In this document: piece after piece, positions 35,469 to 42,418 of the stretch
Layout: each line of letters begins with the position of its first letter
Position numbering within the stretch: the stretch's first letter is position 1
Source: Catellatospora tritici
GTDB lineage: Bacteria; Actinomycetota; Actinomycetes; Mycobacteriales; Micromonosporaceae
Direction: 5' to 3'
DNA length: 64,000 nucleotides
NCBI RefSeq assembly: GCF_019083965.1
Contig: NZ_JAHRCY010000024.1
Location: 48,303-112,302, forward strand
Translations under genes and position numbers: made by a program
Notes under the pieces: generated by a model
Databases searched by the model: none
What the model saw: only the letters and a program-made list of their open reading frames with translations
Told to the model about the DNA's origin: nothing

Positions 35469-35573
35469 TCACCAGCGTCCTCGGGAGATTTTGACGGCGA
35501 GGTACGCCAGGCCACCGGCGAGCGCGCCGAAGCCGGCGACCAGCAGGCTGACGAACCCGATCTCGGTGACCAC
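35469..35573 (-). CDS. Small single-span membrane protein
   Basis: 34 aa: GTG start, a hydrophobic segment (GFVSLLVAGFGALAGGLAYLA), then a basic end KISRGRW and TGA. TAGGAT (plus 35580-35585) is exactly 6 nt upstream of the start, the same leaderless layout as several neighbours, which supports that it is expressed. It is 36 bp before the nitrobindin start on the same strand and divergent from dsrE-like. Function unknown. Confidence 0.55.
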   Translation of the reverse strand: MVTEIGFVSLLVAGFGALAGGLAYLAVKISRGRW

Positions 35574-35620
35574 GCTTAGATCCTAGAAGCCCGCTCCGGC
35601 GGCGCGCATAAGCTGTCCGC

Positions 35621-35983
35621 GTGGCACGAAAACTCATCGTCAAGACCACCGCCGGAGCCGATGCCCCCGAGCGTTGCGCGCAGGCCTTCACCGTCGCCGC
35701 CACGGCCGTCGCGGCCGGGGCCGAGGTGTCGCTGTGGCTCACCGGCGAGTCGAGCTGGTTCGCCCTGCCCGGCCGCGCCGCCGAGTTCGAGCTGCCGCAC
35801 TCGGCGCCGCTGCCCGACCTGCTGGCCGCGGTGCTGGCCGGGGGTTCGGTGACCCTGTGCACCCAGTGCGCGGCTCGCCGCGGGATCACCCCGGACGACG
35901 TGATCGAGGGCGTACGCATCGCGGGCGCCGCCGTCTTCGTCGAGGAGTGCCTCGCGGACGGCACCCAAGCGCTCGTCTACTGA
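35621..35983 (+). CDS. DsrE-family protein
   Basis: 120 aa. KLIVKTTAGADAPERCAQAFTVAATAVAAGAEVSLWLTGESSWFALPG is the DsrE/TusD-like fold; Cys residues lie in TLCTQCAARRGI and EECLADG, of which the first pair sits where sulfur-relay members carry their reactive Cys. A role in sulfur trafficking is possible but unproven. GTG start with TAAGCT exactly 6 nt upstream (leaderless). Confidence 0.8.
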   Translation: MARKLIVKTTAGADAPERCAQAFTVAATAVAAGAEVSLWLTGESSWFALPGRAAEFELPHSAPLPDLLAAVLAGGSVTLCTQCAARRGITPDDVIEGVRIAGAAVFVEECLADGTQALVY

Positions 35984-35994
35984 CGGGGCCTTCC

Positions 35995-36522
35995 TTACGA
36001 GCGGGTGCGGCAGCCGGTGCTGAGGTCGAGGGCGAGGGTGCCGTCGCCGGTGATCTTTCCGCGTACGGCGACGAAGTTGCCCGCGTCGAAGAAGAACGAC
36101 TCGGCGGGGCCCTCACCGGGGCGCATGCTCACGTCGGGAGTGCCCGCCACCAGGGCGGTGAGGGTGCGCGACTCGTCGCCGACCGGGCCGGACAGGGTGA
36201 TCGTGCGGACCGTGCTGGTGCCCGTGCGGGCGGCGGTCAGGTCGCAGGTGCTGTCGGCGTAGCCCTGGTCGTCGACGACCCAGCCGGGCGGCACCTGCCG
36301 CAGCAGCCGCTCGGCGGTCTGGTCGACGGTGGCGCGTGCCGAGGCGATTGTGGTCTGGTCCTGCACGGTCGGCCGGTCGTGGACGGCCGACCACACCGCC
36401 AGGGCCAGCAGCAGCACCGCCCAGGCGCCCACGAGCCAGCTCCACAGCCGCCGACGGGCGGGCCGGGCCGGGGGCGCGGGCGACTCGTACGGGGCCGGGG
36501 CTTCGATCGTCACGCCGTTCAT
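35995..36522 (-). CDS. Membrane-anchored lipoprotein-like or extracytoplasmic protein, unknown
   Basis: 175 aa. A short cytoplasmic Pro-rich tail, one membrane span (WLVGAWAVLLLALAVWSAV, residues about 28-46), then an extracytoplasmic domain with two Cys (DSTCDLTAAR and STGCRTRS) that could form a disulfide. No recognised family. It ends 11 bp after the convergent dsrE-like gene and lies downstream of the DUF1416 gene with 82 bp between. Confidence 0.65.
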   Translation of the reverse strand: MNGVTIEAPAPYESPAPPARPARRRLWSWLVGAWAVLLLALAVWSAVHDRPTVQDQTTIASARATVDQTAERLLRQVPPGWVVDDQGYADSTCDLTAARTGTSTVRTITLSGPVGDESRTLTALVAGTPDVSMRPGEGPAESFFFDAGNFVAVRGKITGDGTLALDLSTGCRTRS

Positions 36523-36604
36523 ATTGTCACGTCGTCGCAGCCCCCAGACGCGGCGAGGGCGCCGTCCCGGCAGAACCGGGCGGCGCCCACGCGCACGCGG
36601 TCGG

Positions 36605-36946
36605 TCAGGCGACCGTGAGGCTGAGCTGGTTGACGCCACGCTCGGCGGTGACAGTGGCGTCGCCGTTGCCGAAGCGGGACAGGGCGCGCAGCTGCCAGGT
36701 GCCCGGCGCGGCGAAGAAGCGGAACTGGCCCGCGGGCGAGGTCACGACCTCGGCGGTGAACTCACCGCTGCGGTCCAGCAGCCGCACGTACGCCCCGGCG
36801 ACCGGGTCGCCGCCGGCGGCCTGCACGACGCCGGTGATGACGGTCTCCTTCTCCAGGTCGACGCTCAGCGGGAGCGGGGCGGCCTGGTCGGGAGCGGCGC
36901 AACCGGCCGCGGTGGTGGAAGCAGCAGTCTGAGTCGGGGTCGTCAT
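36605..36946 (-). CDS. sseC: DUF1416 protein (SseC-like)
   Basis: 113 aa. A Thr/Ala-rich start with one Cys, then ITGVVQAAGGDPVAGAYVRLLDRSGEFTAEVVTSPAGQFRFFAAPGTWQLRAL, a carboxypeptidase-regulatory-like beta sandwich typical of DUF1416. In mycobacteria SseC lies directly beside the thiosulfate sulfurtransferase CysA; here the same pair is 6 bp apart, so it is an operon. A role in sulfur metabolism is inferred from this constant pairing. Confidence 0.88.
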   Translation of the reverse strand: MTTPTQTAASTTAAGCAAPDQAAPLPLSVDLEKETVITGVVQAAGGDPVAGAYVRLLDRSGEFTAEVVTSPAGQFRFFAAPGTWQLRALSRFGNGDATVTAERGVNQLSLTVA

Positions 36947-36952
36947 CTCTGT

Positions 36953-37801
36953 TCACGCCTTCCCGGGCTCGTCGCCCAGCGCCACCGGCACGCCGACCAG
37001 CGAGCCGTACTCGGTCCAGGAACCGTCGTAGTTCTTCACGTTCTTCTTGCCGAGGATCTCCTGCAGCACGAACCAGGTGTGCGAGGAACGCTCGCCGATG
37101 CGGCAGTAGGCGATGGTGTCCAGGCTGTCGTCGATGCCGGCGGCCGCGTACAGCTCGGTCAGCTCGGCGTCGGACTTGAAGGTGCCGTCCTCGTTGGCGG
37201 CCTTCGACCACGGCACGCTGATCGCGGTGGGGATGTGACCCGCGCGCTGCGCCTGCTCCTGCGGCAGGTGGGCGGGGGCGAGCAGGCGCCCCGCGTACTC
37301 GTCGGGCGAGCGCACGTCGACCAGGTTCTGCACGCCGATGGCCTTCACCACGTCGTCGCGGAACGCGCGGATGGTGAGGTCCTGCTCCTGCGCCTGGTAG
37401 GAGGTCGCCGGGCGGGCCACCACGTCCTTGGTCAGCGGGCGGGCGTCGAGCTCCCACTTCTTGCGGCCGCCGTCGAGCAGCTTCACGTCGCCGTGGCCGT
37501 AGAGCTTGAAGTACCAGTACGCGTACGCCGCGAACCAGTTGTTGTTGCCGCCGTAGAGCACCACGGTGTCGTCGTTGCCGATGCCGCGCGAGGACAGCAG
37601 CGCCTCGAACTGCTCGCGGTTGACGAAGTCCCGCCGCACCGGGTCCTGCAGGTCCTGGCGCCAGTCGAGCCGGACGGCCCCGGCGATGTGTCCGCCTTCG
37701 TAAGCGGTGGTGTCCTCGTCGACCTCGACGAACACCACACCGGGCGTGTTCAGGTTCTTCTCGGCCCAGTCGGCCGAGACGAGGGCGGATTCGCGACTCA
37801 T
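36953..37801 (-). CDS. sseA: Thiosulfate sulfurtransferase (rhodanese, CysA/SseA type)
   Basis: 282 aa with two rhodanese domains. The second carries the active-site loop AYCRIGERSSHTW, with catalytic Cys at about residue 230; the first is inactive. DGGRKKWELDARPLT between the domains is conserved. It moves sulfane sulfur from thiosulfate or mercaptopyruvate to an acceptor. The operon is led by a polycysteine leader peptide about 250 nt upstream (38048-38125), so it is likely induced when cysteine is short. Confidence 0.93.
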   Translation of the reverse strand: MSRESALVSADWAEKNLNTPGVVFVEVDEDTTAYEGGHIAGAVRLDWRQDLQDPVRRDFVNREQFEALLSSRGIGNDDTVVLYGGNNNWFAAYAYWYFKLYGHGDVKLLDGGRKKWELDARPLTKDVVARPATSYQAQEQDLTIRAFRDDVVKAIGVQNLVDVRSPDEYAGRLLAPAHLPQEQAQRAGHIPTAISVPWSKAANEDGTFKSDAELTELYAAAGIDDSLDTIAYCRIGERSSHTWFVLQEILGKKNVKNYDGSWTEYGSLVGVPVALGDEPGKA

Positions 37802-38047
37802 GGAGGATCTCCCTTGAGAGTTGACGGTTTGGTAGACGTCTATATCTTGGGTGACAGTCCACGTAACGCATGCGGGAGACCGGGGAGCGTCGCCGCGCAC
37901 GGGTCCACGAGGGAATCACCGGGCACTTGGCGACGGCGGCAAGCTGACGGCGCGACTCGATCCGCTCAGCGATGAGCGTCGGTCACGGGGTCAGGAGGCA
38001 GAGCTGCTGATCGATCTAGATGATCGAGTGCGAAAACTGTGCCGCCG
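37802..38047 (-). promoter_or_regulatory. Leader region between the Cys-rich peptide and sseA
   Basis: About 246 bp with no gene. A stem-loop overlaps the leader stop (plus 38041-38058 region), and several short inverted repeats (for example GATCGA..TAGATGATC near 38010-38025) could form alternative structures. I could not derive a single terminator/antiterminator pair by eye. The sseA Shine-Dalgarno (GGGAGATCC on the minus strand) lies directly before the ATG. Confidence 0.45.
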
Positions 38048-38125
38048 TCAGAGGACGGCGCAACACAGGCACGTGGCCACGCGGCACAGGTCGACCGCGC
38101 GCCGTTTGGTAAGCAGCGGGCTCAT
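38048..38125 (-). CDS. Polycysteine leader peptide upstream of the sulfurtransferase operon
   Basis: 25 codons, ATG to TGA, encoding a peptide that begins MSPLLTKRRAVD and continues LCRVATCLCCAVL. Four cysteines (positions 14, 19, 21, 22) crowd the C-terminal half. This fits the actinobacterial leader-peptide pattern (basic start, D-L-x-R-V-A, Cys run). The stop codon lies in a hairpin (GCCGTC..GACGGC). In mycobacteria such leaderless polycysteine ORFs act as cysteine-responsive attenuators of downstream sulfur genes. TAGGGT at plus 38134-38139 is 8 nt from the ATG, so the transcript is nearly leaderless. Confidence 0.78.
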   Translation of the reverse strand: MSPLLTKRRAVDLCRVATCLCCAVL

Positions 38126-38220
38126 AATCCAGAACCCTACCAGCCGCGGCCGCTATCCGGGAATGTGCCGTCCATCATCCGGGATCGCGATACCAGCCCT
38201 TGATCAGGTCGAGTCGGTGG

Positions 38221-38925
38221 TCAGGCCAGTTCGACGTCCGCCGCGGTGAACGAGACCAGCAGGCCCGTCTCGGCGGTGCGCAGGTCGGTCAGCTCCAGAT
38301 CGAACGGCAGCTTCGGCAGGCTCAGCGTCACCGCCAGCTTCTCCCGGTACGTGTCGAGCAGCGTCTGGCTGACCCCGCCCAGCGAGCTGCGCAGCTCCGT
38401 GGCGCGCAGCCGCACCTTTCCGTCGACCACGGTCACCTCCGCCGCGCCGGTCACCTCGCCCAGCAGCGGCAGTTTGCCGCTGACCTGCACCTCGCGCTCG
38501 CCCTTGGCGCGCAGCGTCAGGTTGGCCAGGCCGCTGGCCTTGACCAGGTCCGCGTAGGAGACGGTGGCGGTGCCGGTGACCCGCTGGGCGACCGGGTGGA
38601 CGGTGCCGTCGAGCACCCCGGCGGTCGGCGCCACCACGTCGTGCGCCTGCACGGTGAGCAGCGGCAGCGGCAGGGTGCCGCCCTTCAGGTCGCGCAGGGT
38701 CAGGTCGATCTCGTCGTATCGCCCGGCGGCGACCTGGGTCAGGAACGGGACCCCGGTGATCGACACCTTCGGCGGTGAGGAGGTGATGCCGCGCTCCTCC
38801 AGCCGGGTGGCCACCCGCTCGGCGATCTGCCCCTCGGCCACGTGCGCGCCGACCCGGTCGGCGACGACGAGCAGCACGCCCAGCACCACCGCAATCACGG
38901 CGGTGACGCGCAGCGCCCGCCTCAC
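38221..38925 (-). CDS. DUF2993 (LmeA-like) lipid-binding protein
   Basis: 234 aa. An N-terminal uncleaved or cleaved hydrophobic segment (VIAVVLGVLLVVADRVG) precedes RVATRLEERGITSSPPKVSITGVPFLTQVAAGRYDEIDL, the typical start of DUF2993 proteins such as mycobacterial LmeA, which bind phospholipids outside the membrane. The GTG start overlaps the stop of the upstream membrane gene by 4 nt (GTGA), so the pair is translationally coupled. Role in envelope assembly inferred. Confidence 0.85.
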   Translation of the reverse strand: MRRALRVTAVIAVVLGVLLVVADRVGAHVAEGQIAERVATRLEERGITSSPPKVSITGVPFLTQVAAGRYDEIDLTLRDLKGGTLPLPLLTVQAHDVVAPTAGVLDGTVHPVAQRVTGTATVSYADLVKASGLANLTLRAKGEREVQVSGKLPLLGEVTGAAEVTVVDGKVRLRATELRSSLGGVSQTLLDTYREKLAVTLSLPKLPFDLELTDLRTAETGLLVSFTAADVELA

Positions 38926-40064
38926 GCGGGCACCAGGAAGACCACACTGATGACGTACGCGACCGGGGCCGCCAGCGCGAATCCGGCCAGCGGGCCCTGC
39001 ATGTGCCGGGCCAGCCACATCGTCGGCGCGTCGCCGGCCAGCTCCCGGCCCGCCTCGGCGAAGCCGATGGTCAGGTCGGCCAGCACCGCGGCGCCCGCGG
39101 CGGCCATGCCGACCAGCGCCGCCTCGTGCGGCGTGAACGGCACCATGTACCGCCCGATGAGGGCGGCGGCGGCGGTACCCAGCATGGCGCCCAGCACGAT
39201 GCCGGCCGAGCCGCGGGGCACCTGGTCGGCCAGGCGCGGCCACGGCGCGATCACGTCGGTCAACCGAGCGACGCCCAGTGCGATGCCGCTGGCAATGAGG
39301 CACACCACGATGGCCTGGGTACCCGCGGGCACCCGGGTCAAAACGATGAGTGTGGCGAAGGACACCACGCCCAGGACGATCACGACGGTCGAGGCCAGCG
39401 ACTCCGACACGCGCATCCGGCCCTGGGGGCGGAACATCTGGCCCAGCACGCCCGCGACCAGGCCACCGGCGGCGACCAGGCCCAGCGGGGTGATGGAGGG
39501 GGCGTCCGGCAGGATCGCGCCGACGTCGGCGGCCAGCGCCGCCAGCACGCCGACCGTGGCGACCACCCGCAGCGCGGGCGGGCGCATCGCCATGGTGGTG
39601 GCGAACATGTAGAGCAGCTGCGCGCCGAAGATCACCACCGCGTACGGCACCCGGCCGAAGCCCACTCCGGCCGTCTGCGCGCCCATGACCAGGCCCACCG
39701 CCATCAGTAGCGCGAAACCGGCCACGGCCAGCGCCAGCATCCGGCGCACCGGCACGATCGGCAGCTCCGGTCCGTCGTCGGTGATGTCGAGGTCGTCGTC
39801 GGGCTCGGGGGCGCTCCCGCCGCGCAGCGCGCGCCGACCGCCGCGGGTCGGCTCCTCACGCCGCGAGCGGGTGGCGGTGTCCGTCCCGCCGCGCGGGTCC
39901 CGCGCGGCCGGCGCCGGGGCGGGTCCGGGCATGGGGCCTCGCCCGGCCGGGCCGGGGGCAGGACGGAACTGGCCACCATCGAACTGGGGGCCGGCCTGTG
40001 GGCCTGCCTGGGGGCTTGTCGACCTGCGGTTGCGGACGCTGTCGTCGGGAGGGGAACCGAGCAC
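38922..40064 (-). CDS. Multi-span membrane protein of unknown function
   Basis: 380 aa. Residues 1-100 are a Pro/Gly/Arg-rich and then acidic cytoplasmic region (EPDDDLDITDDGPELPI); about nine membrane spans follow, ending VAYVISVVFLVPA. One segment (MVPFTPHEAALVGMAAAGAAVLADLTIGFAEAGRELAG) recalls CDP-alcohol/cytidylyltransferase-type membrane enzymes, but no catalytic motif is seen, so I do not assign it. Coupled to the DUF2993 gene; the two may handle the same lipid. Confidence 0.72.
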   Translation of the reverse strand: MLGSPPDDSVRNRRSTSPQAGPQAGPQFDGGQFRPAPGPAGRGPMPGPAPAPAARDPRGGTDTATRSRREEPTRGGRRALRGGSAPEPDDDLDITDDGPELPIVPVRRMLALAVAGFALLMAVGLVMGAQTAGVGFGRVPYAVVIFGAQLLYMFATTMAMRPPALRVVATVGVLAALAADVGAILPDAPSITPLGLVAAGGLVAGVLGQMFRPQGRMRVSESLASTVVIVLGVVSFATLIVLTRVPAGTQAIVVCLIASGIALGVARLTDVIAPWPRLADQVPRGSAGIVLGAMLGTAAAALIGRYMVPFTPHEAALVGMAAAGAAVLADLTIGFAEAGRELAGDAPTMWLARHMQGPLAGFALAAPVAYVISVVFLVPA

Positions 40065-40134
40065 GCACCGATCGTGCCACCTTCACCCCCGCTCGCGCAC
40101 CTCACCGGGGAGGTACTGCCCACAAAACACGCCG

Positions 40135-40150
40135 GAAACATGTTCGAAAC
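40135..40150. promoter_or_regulatory. Candidate GlnR half-sites in the glnR upstream region
   Basis: In the 292-bp divergent gap (40065-40356) GAAAC occurs at 40135-40139 and 40146-40150, an 11-bp period like the half-sites of GlnR operators (gTnAC/GAAAC with 6-bp spacing). The rest of the gap shows no other clear signal except a CATGCTTTAC-type stretch and the glnR Shine-Dalgarno GGAGG at 40345-40350. Autoregulation is speculative. Confidence 0.3.
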
Positions 40151-40356
40151 GCGCGTGCGCGAACAACGACGGTGAGTGACAAATGCGTCAGGCGCTGGTA
40201 TTTCTTGTGTTCTCAACTATGCTCATGCTTTACCCGCCCGTCAGCGACGCCGGGACCGACGTGAGGCCACGCCCCCTCAGTGCGACCGCCATCCCCCATG
40301 GCGATCAACTGTGGTGACAACCCGCGCGGCCTGCGCGCGAAGGACGGAGGCGATCC

Positions 40357-41097
40357 GTGGAAATTCTGCTCCTGGTCACCGCACGCGCTGGTGAGCCCTC
40401 TGCTGTGCTCCCGGCTCTCGATCTGCTCCCACACACCGTGCGCACCGCGCCCCGCGATGTGCGTACGCTCGTGTCCACCCCCAGCCCAGACGCGGTGCTG
40501 GTCGACGCGCGCAGCGAGCTGTCGGAGGCCCGCGCCACCTGCCGCATGCTGCACGCGACGGGCATCGGTGTGCCGCTGCTCGCCGTCGTCACCGAGGCCG
40601 GCCTGGTCGCCATCAACGCCGACTGGGGCGTCGACGACGTCATCCTCGCCGGGGCCGGTCCGGCCGAGGTCGAGGCGCGACTGCGGCTGGCCGTCGGGCG
40701 CCTCAACTCCGCCACCGCGGCGGCGGGCGGCCTGATCCGGGGCGGCGAGCTCACCATCGACCCCGACACGTACGCGGCGAAGCTCAAGGGACGGCCGCTC
40801 GACCTCACGTACAAGGAGTTCGAGCTGCTGAAGTTCCTGGCGCAGCACCCGGGCCGGGTCTTCACCCGCGACCAGTTGCTGCGCGAGGTGTGGGGCTACG
40901 ACTACTTCGGCGGCACCCGCACCGTCGACGTGCACGTGCGGCGCCTGCGCGCCAAGCTCGGCTCCGAGTACGAGGCCATGATCGGCACCGTGCGCCAGGT
41001 CGGCTACAAGTTCGTCGTCCCGTCGTCGCGCCAGTCCCTGGCCGACCGCGAGCACGCCCTCGCCGACCAGCTCCTCGCCGACCTCCCCTCGTTCTGA
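40357..41097 (+). CDS. glnR: Nitrogen regulator GlnR (OmpR-family, atypical receiver)
   Basis: 246 aa. The receiver half has VLPALDLLPHTVRTAP, DAVLVDARSEL (Asp at the phospho-acceptor position but lacking the usual acidic pocket) and INADWGVDDVILAGAGPAEVEARLRLA. The winged-helix half, LTYKEFELLKFLAQHPGRVFTRDQLLREVWGYDYFGGTRTVDVHVRRLRAKLG, is nearly the same as in Streptomyces GlnR. It controls ammonium assimilation genes as an orphan regulator without a kinase; no kinase gene is adjacent. It is followed by mshD as in M. tuberculosis Rv0818-Rv0819. A GTG start follows GGAGG. Confidence 0.93.
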   Translation: MEILLLVTARAGEPSAVLPALDLLPHTVRTAPRDVRTLVSTPSPDAVLVDARSELSEARATCRMLHATGIGVPLLAVVTEAGLVAINADWGVDDVILAGAGPAEVEARLRLAVGRLNSATAAAGGLIRGGELTIDPDTYAAKLKGRPLDLTYKEFELLKFLAQHPGRVFTRDQLLREVWGYDYFGGTRTVDVHVRRLRAKLGSEYEAMIGTVRQVGYKFVVPSSRQSLADREHALADQLLADLPSF

Positions 41098-41139
41098 GAG
41101 CCTGCGCCCCGGCGGCCGTTCGCGCTACGCGATCGGCCG

Positions 41140-41203
41140 CCGACCGCATCGGTAAAGGAGCGTGACATCGCGCAGCGATGTAGCGACGCGCCGATGCGGT
41201 CGG
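41140..41203. repeat. Nested inverted repeat after glnR
   Basis: CCGACCGCATCGG (41140-41152) and CCGATGCGGTCGG (41191-41203) form perfect 13-bp outer arms; inside, ACATCGC (41165-41171) and GCGATGT (41175-41181) form a 7-bp stem with a 3-nt loop. It probably terminates glnR transcription and directly precedes the 40-bp tandem array. Confidence 0.8.
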
Positions 41204-41211
41204 CCTCAAAG

Positions 41212-41407
41212 GCCGATCGCCGCGCCCGCGAAGGCGGGCGCCAACAGCACAGCCGATCGCCGCGCCCGCGGCGGCGGGCGCCAACAGCACAGCCGATCGC
41301 CGCGCCCGCGGCGGCGGGCGCAAACAGCACAGCCGATCGCCGCGCCCGCGGCGGCGGGCGCCAACAGCAAGCCGATCGCCGCGCTCGCGGCGGCGGGCGC
41401 CGACCGC
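41212..41407. repeat. 40-bp tandem repeat array between glnR and mshD
   Basis: Five units start at 41212, 41252, 41292, 41332 and 41371 (40, 40, 40, 39 bp, last one partial). Each holds GCCGATCGCC, a hairpin GCGCCCGC-GGCG-GCGGGCGC and a short linker CAACAGCACA. There is no unique spacer between units, so it is not CRISPR. It fills the gap before mshD, whose own promoter-like TAGGCT (41413-41418) lies just after. Confidence 0.88.
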
Positions 41408-41425
41408 AGAGCTAGGCTGACGGGC

Positions 41426-42379
41426 ATGTCCAGCGAGTCCTGCCAGGTGGAGCGGCTTTCCAGGCTCAGCGCCGACGAGGTGGGGACCGTGTTGGCGCTG
41501 GCGAGCGCCGCCGGGGACACCGACGGCGCGTATCCGCTGTCCGAGCACACCGTGCTGCACCTGCGGCACGGCGGCGACATCCCCTCGGTGCACCTGATCG
41601 CCCGCGATCCGGCGGGGCGGCTCGCCGGGTACGCCCATGTCGACACCACCGACGTGGTGGACGGGCCGTCGGCGGAGCTGGTGGTGCATCCGATGGGCCG
41701 ACGGCACGGGCTGGGGCGCGCCCTGGTGCTCGCGGCGCTGGAGGCCGCGGCCGAGGCCGACCCGGGCGGGCGGTTGCGACTGTGGGCGCACGGCGACCAT
41801 CCGTCGGCCAGCGCGCTGGCGCTGTCGCTGAACTTCCGGCGGGCGCGGGTGCTCTGGCAGCTGCGCCGCTCGCTCTACGCCGAGATGCCGGCGCCGGAGC
41901 TGCCCGACGGGGTGGTGCTGCGGCCGTTCCGGCCGGGCGCCGACGACGAGCAGTGGCTCGCGCTCAACGCCCGTGCCTTCGCCGACCATCCCGAGCAGGG
42001 CCGGTGGACCCCGGCGGACCTGCGGGTGCGCATGGCCGAGCCGTGGTTCGACCCGGCCGGGTTCCTGCTGGCCGAACGCGCGGGCAGGCTGGTCGGCTTC
42101 CACTGGACCAAGGTGCACGGCCAACTGCGCGGCGAGGCGGGCGAGCACGCCCACCACCACGACCCCCTCGGCGAGGTGTACGTGCTGGGCGTGGATCCGG
42201 CCGAGCACGGCGGCGGGCTGGGGCGGGCGCTGACCTCGGCCGGGCTGCGGCACCTGCGGGCGCACGGATTGGACCAGGTCATGCTGTACGTGGACGAGTC
42301 CAATCACGCAGCGGTCGCGCTGTACACCCGGCTCGGCTTCGCCCGGTGGTCGACAGACGTTCTGTTCCAACGAATCTGA
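41426..42379 (+). CDS. mshD: Mycothiol synthase MshD
   Basis: 317 aa with two GNAT domains. The first has LVVHPMGRRHGLGRALVLAALEAA; the second is VYVLGVDPAEHGGGLGRALTSAGLRHLRAHGLDQVMLYVDESNHAAVALYTRLGF, the active C-terminal domain that acetylates the cysteine of Cys-GlcN-Ins to make mycothiol. The HAHHHDPLGEVY segment is typical. The frame is open through the 40-bp repeats upstream, but the ATG at 41426 starts the family-conserved sequence and TAGGCT lies 7 nt before it. Confidence 0.94.
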   Translation: MSSESCQVERLSRLSADEVGTVLALASAAGDTDGAYPLSEHTVLHLRHGGDIPSVHLIARDPAGRLAGYAHVDTTDVVDGPSAELVVHPMGRRHGLGRALVLAALEAAAEADPGGRLRLWAHGDHPSASALALSLNFRRARVLWQLRRSLYAEMPAPELPDGVVLRPFRPGADDEQWLALNARAFADHPEQGRWTPADLRVRMAEPWFDPAGFLLAERAGRLVGFHWTKVHGQLRGEAGEHAHHHDPLGEVYVLGVDPAEHGGGLGRALTSAGLRHLRAHGLDQVMLYVDESNHAAVALYTRLGFARWSTDVLFQRI

Positions 42380-42418
42380 GGGTTCCGCACGGCTGTGACA
42401 CGGGCCACTATCTAGGAC

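Noticed and set aside
36329..37975. Long plus-strand open frame opposite sseA and sseC
   Set aside because: It is antisense to two clearly conserved genes; its Gly/Arg/Val-rich composition is typical of high-GC shadow frames.
41212..41407. CRISPR array
   Set aside because: The units are contiguous with no unique spacers and no cas genes are in the window.
41162..41425. N-terminal extension of mshD through the 40-bp repeats
   Set aside because: The extension is simply translated repeat; family homology and a -10-like TAGGCT both point to the ATG at 41426.
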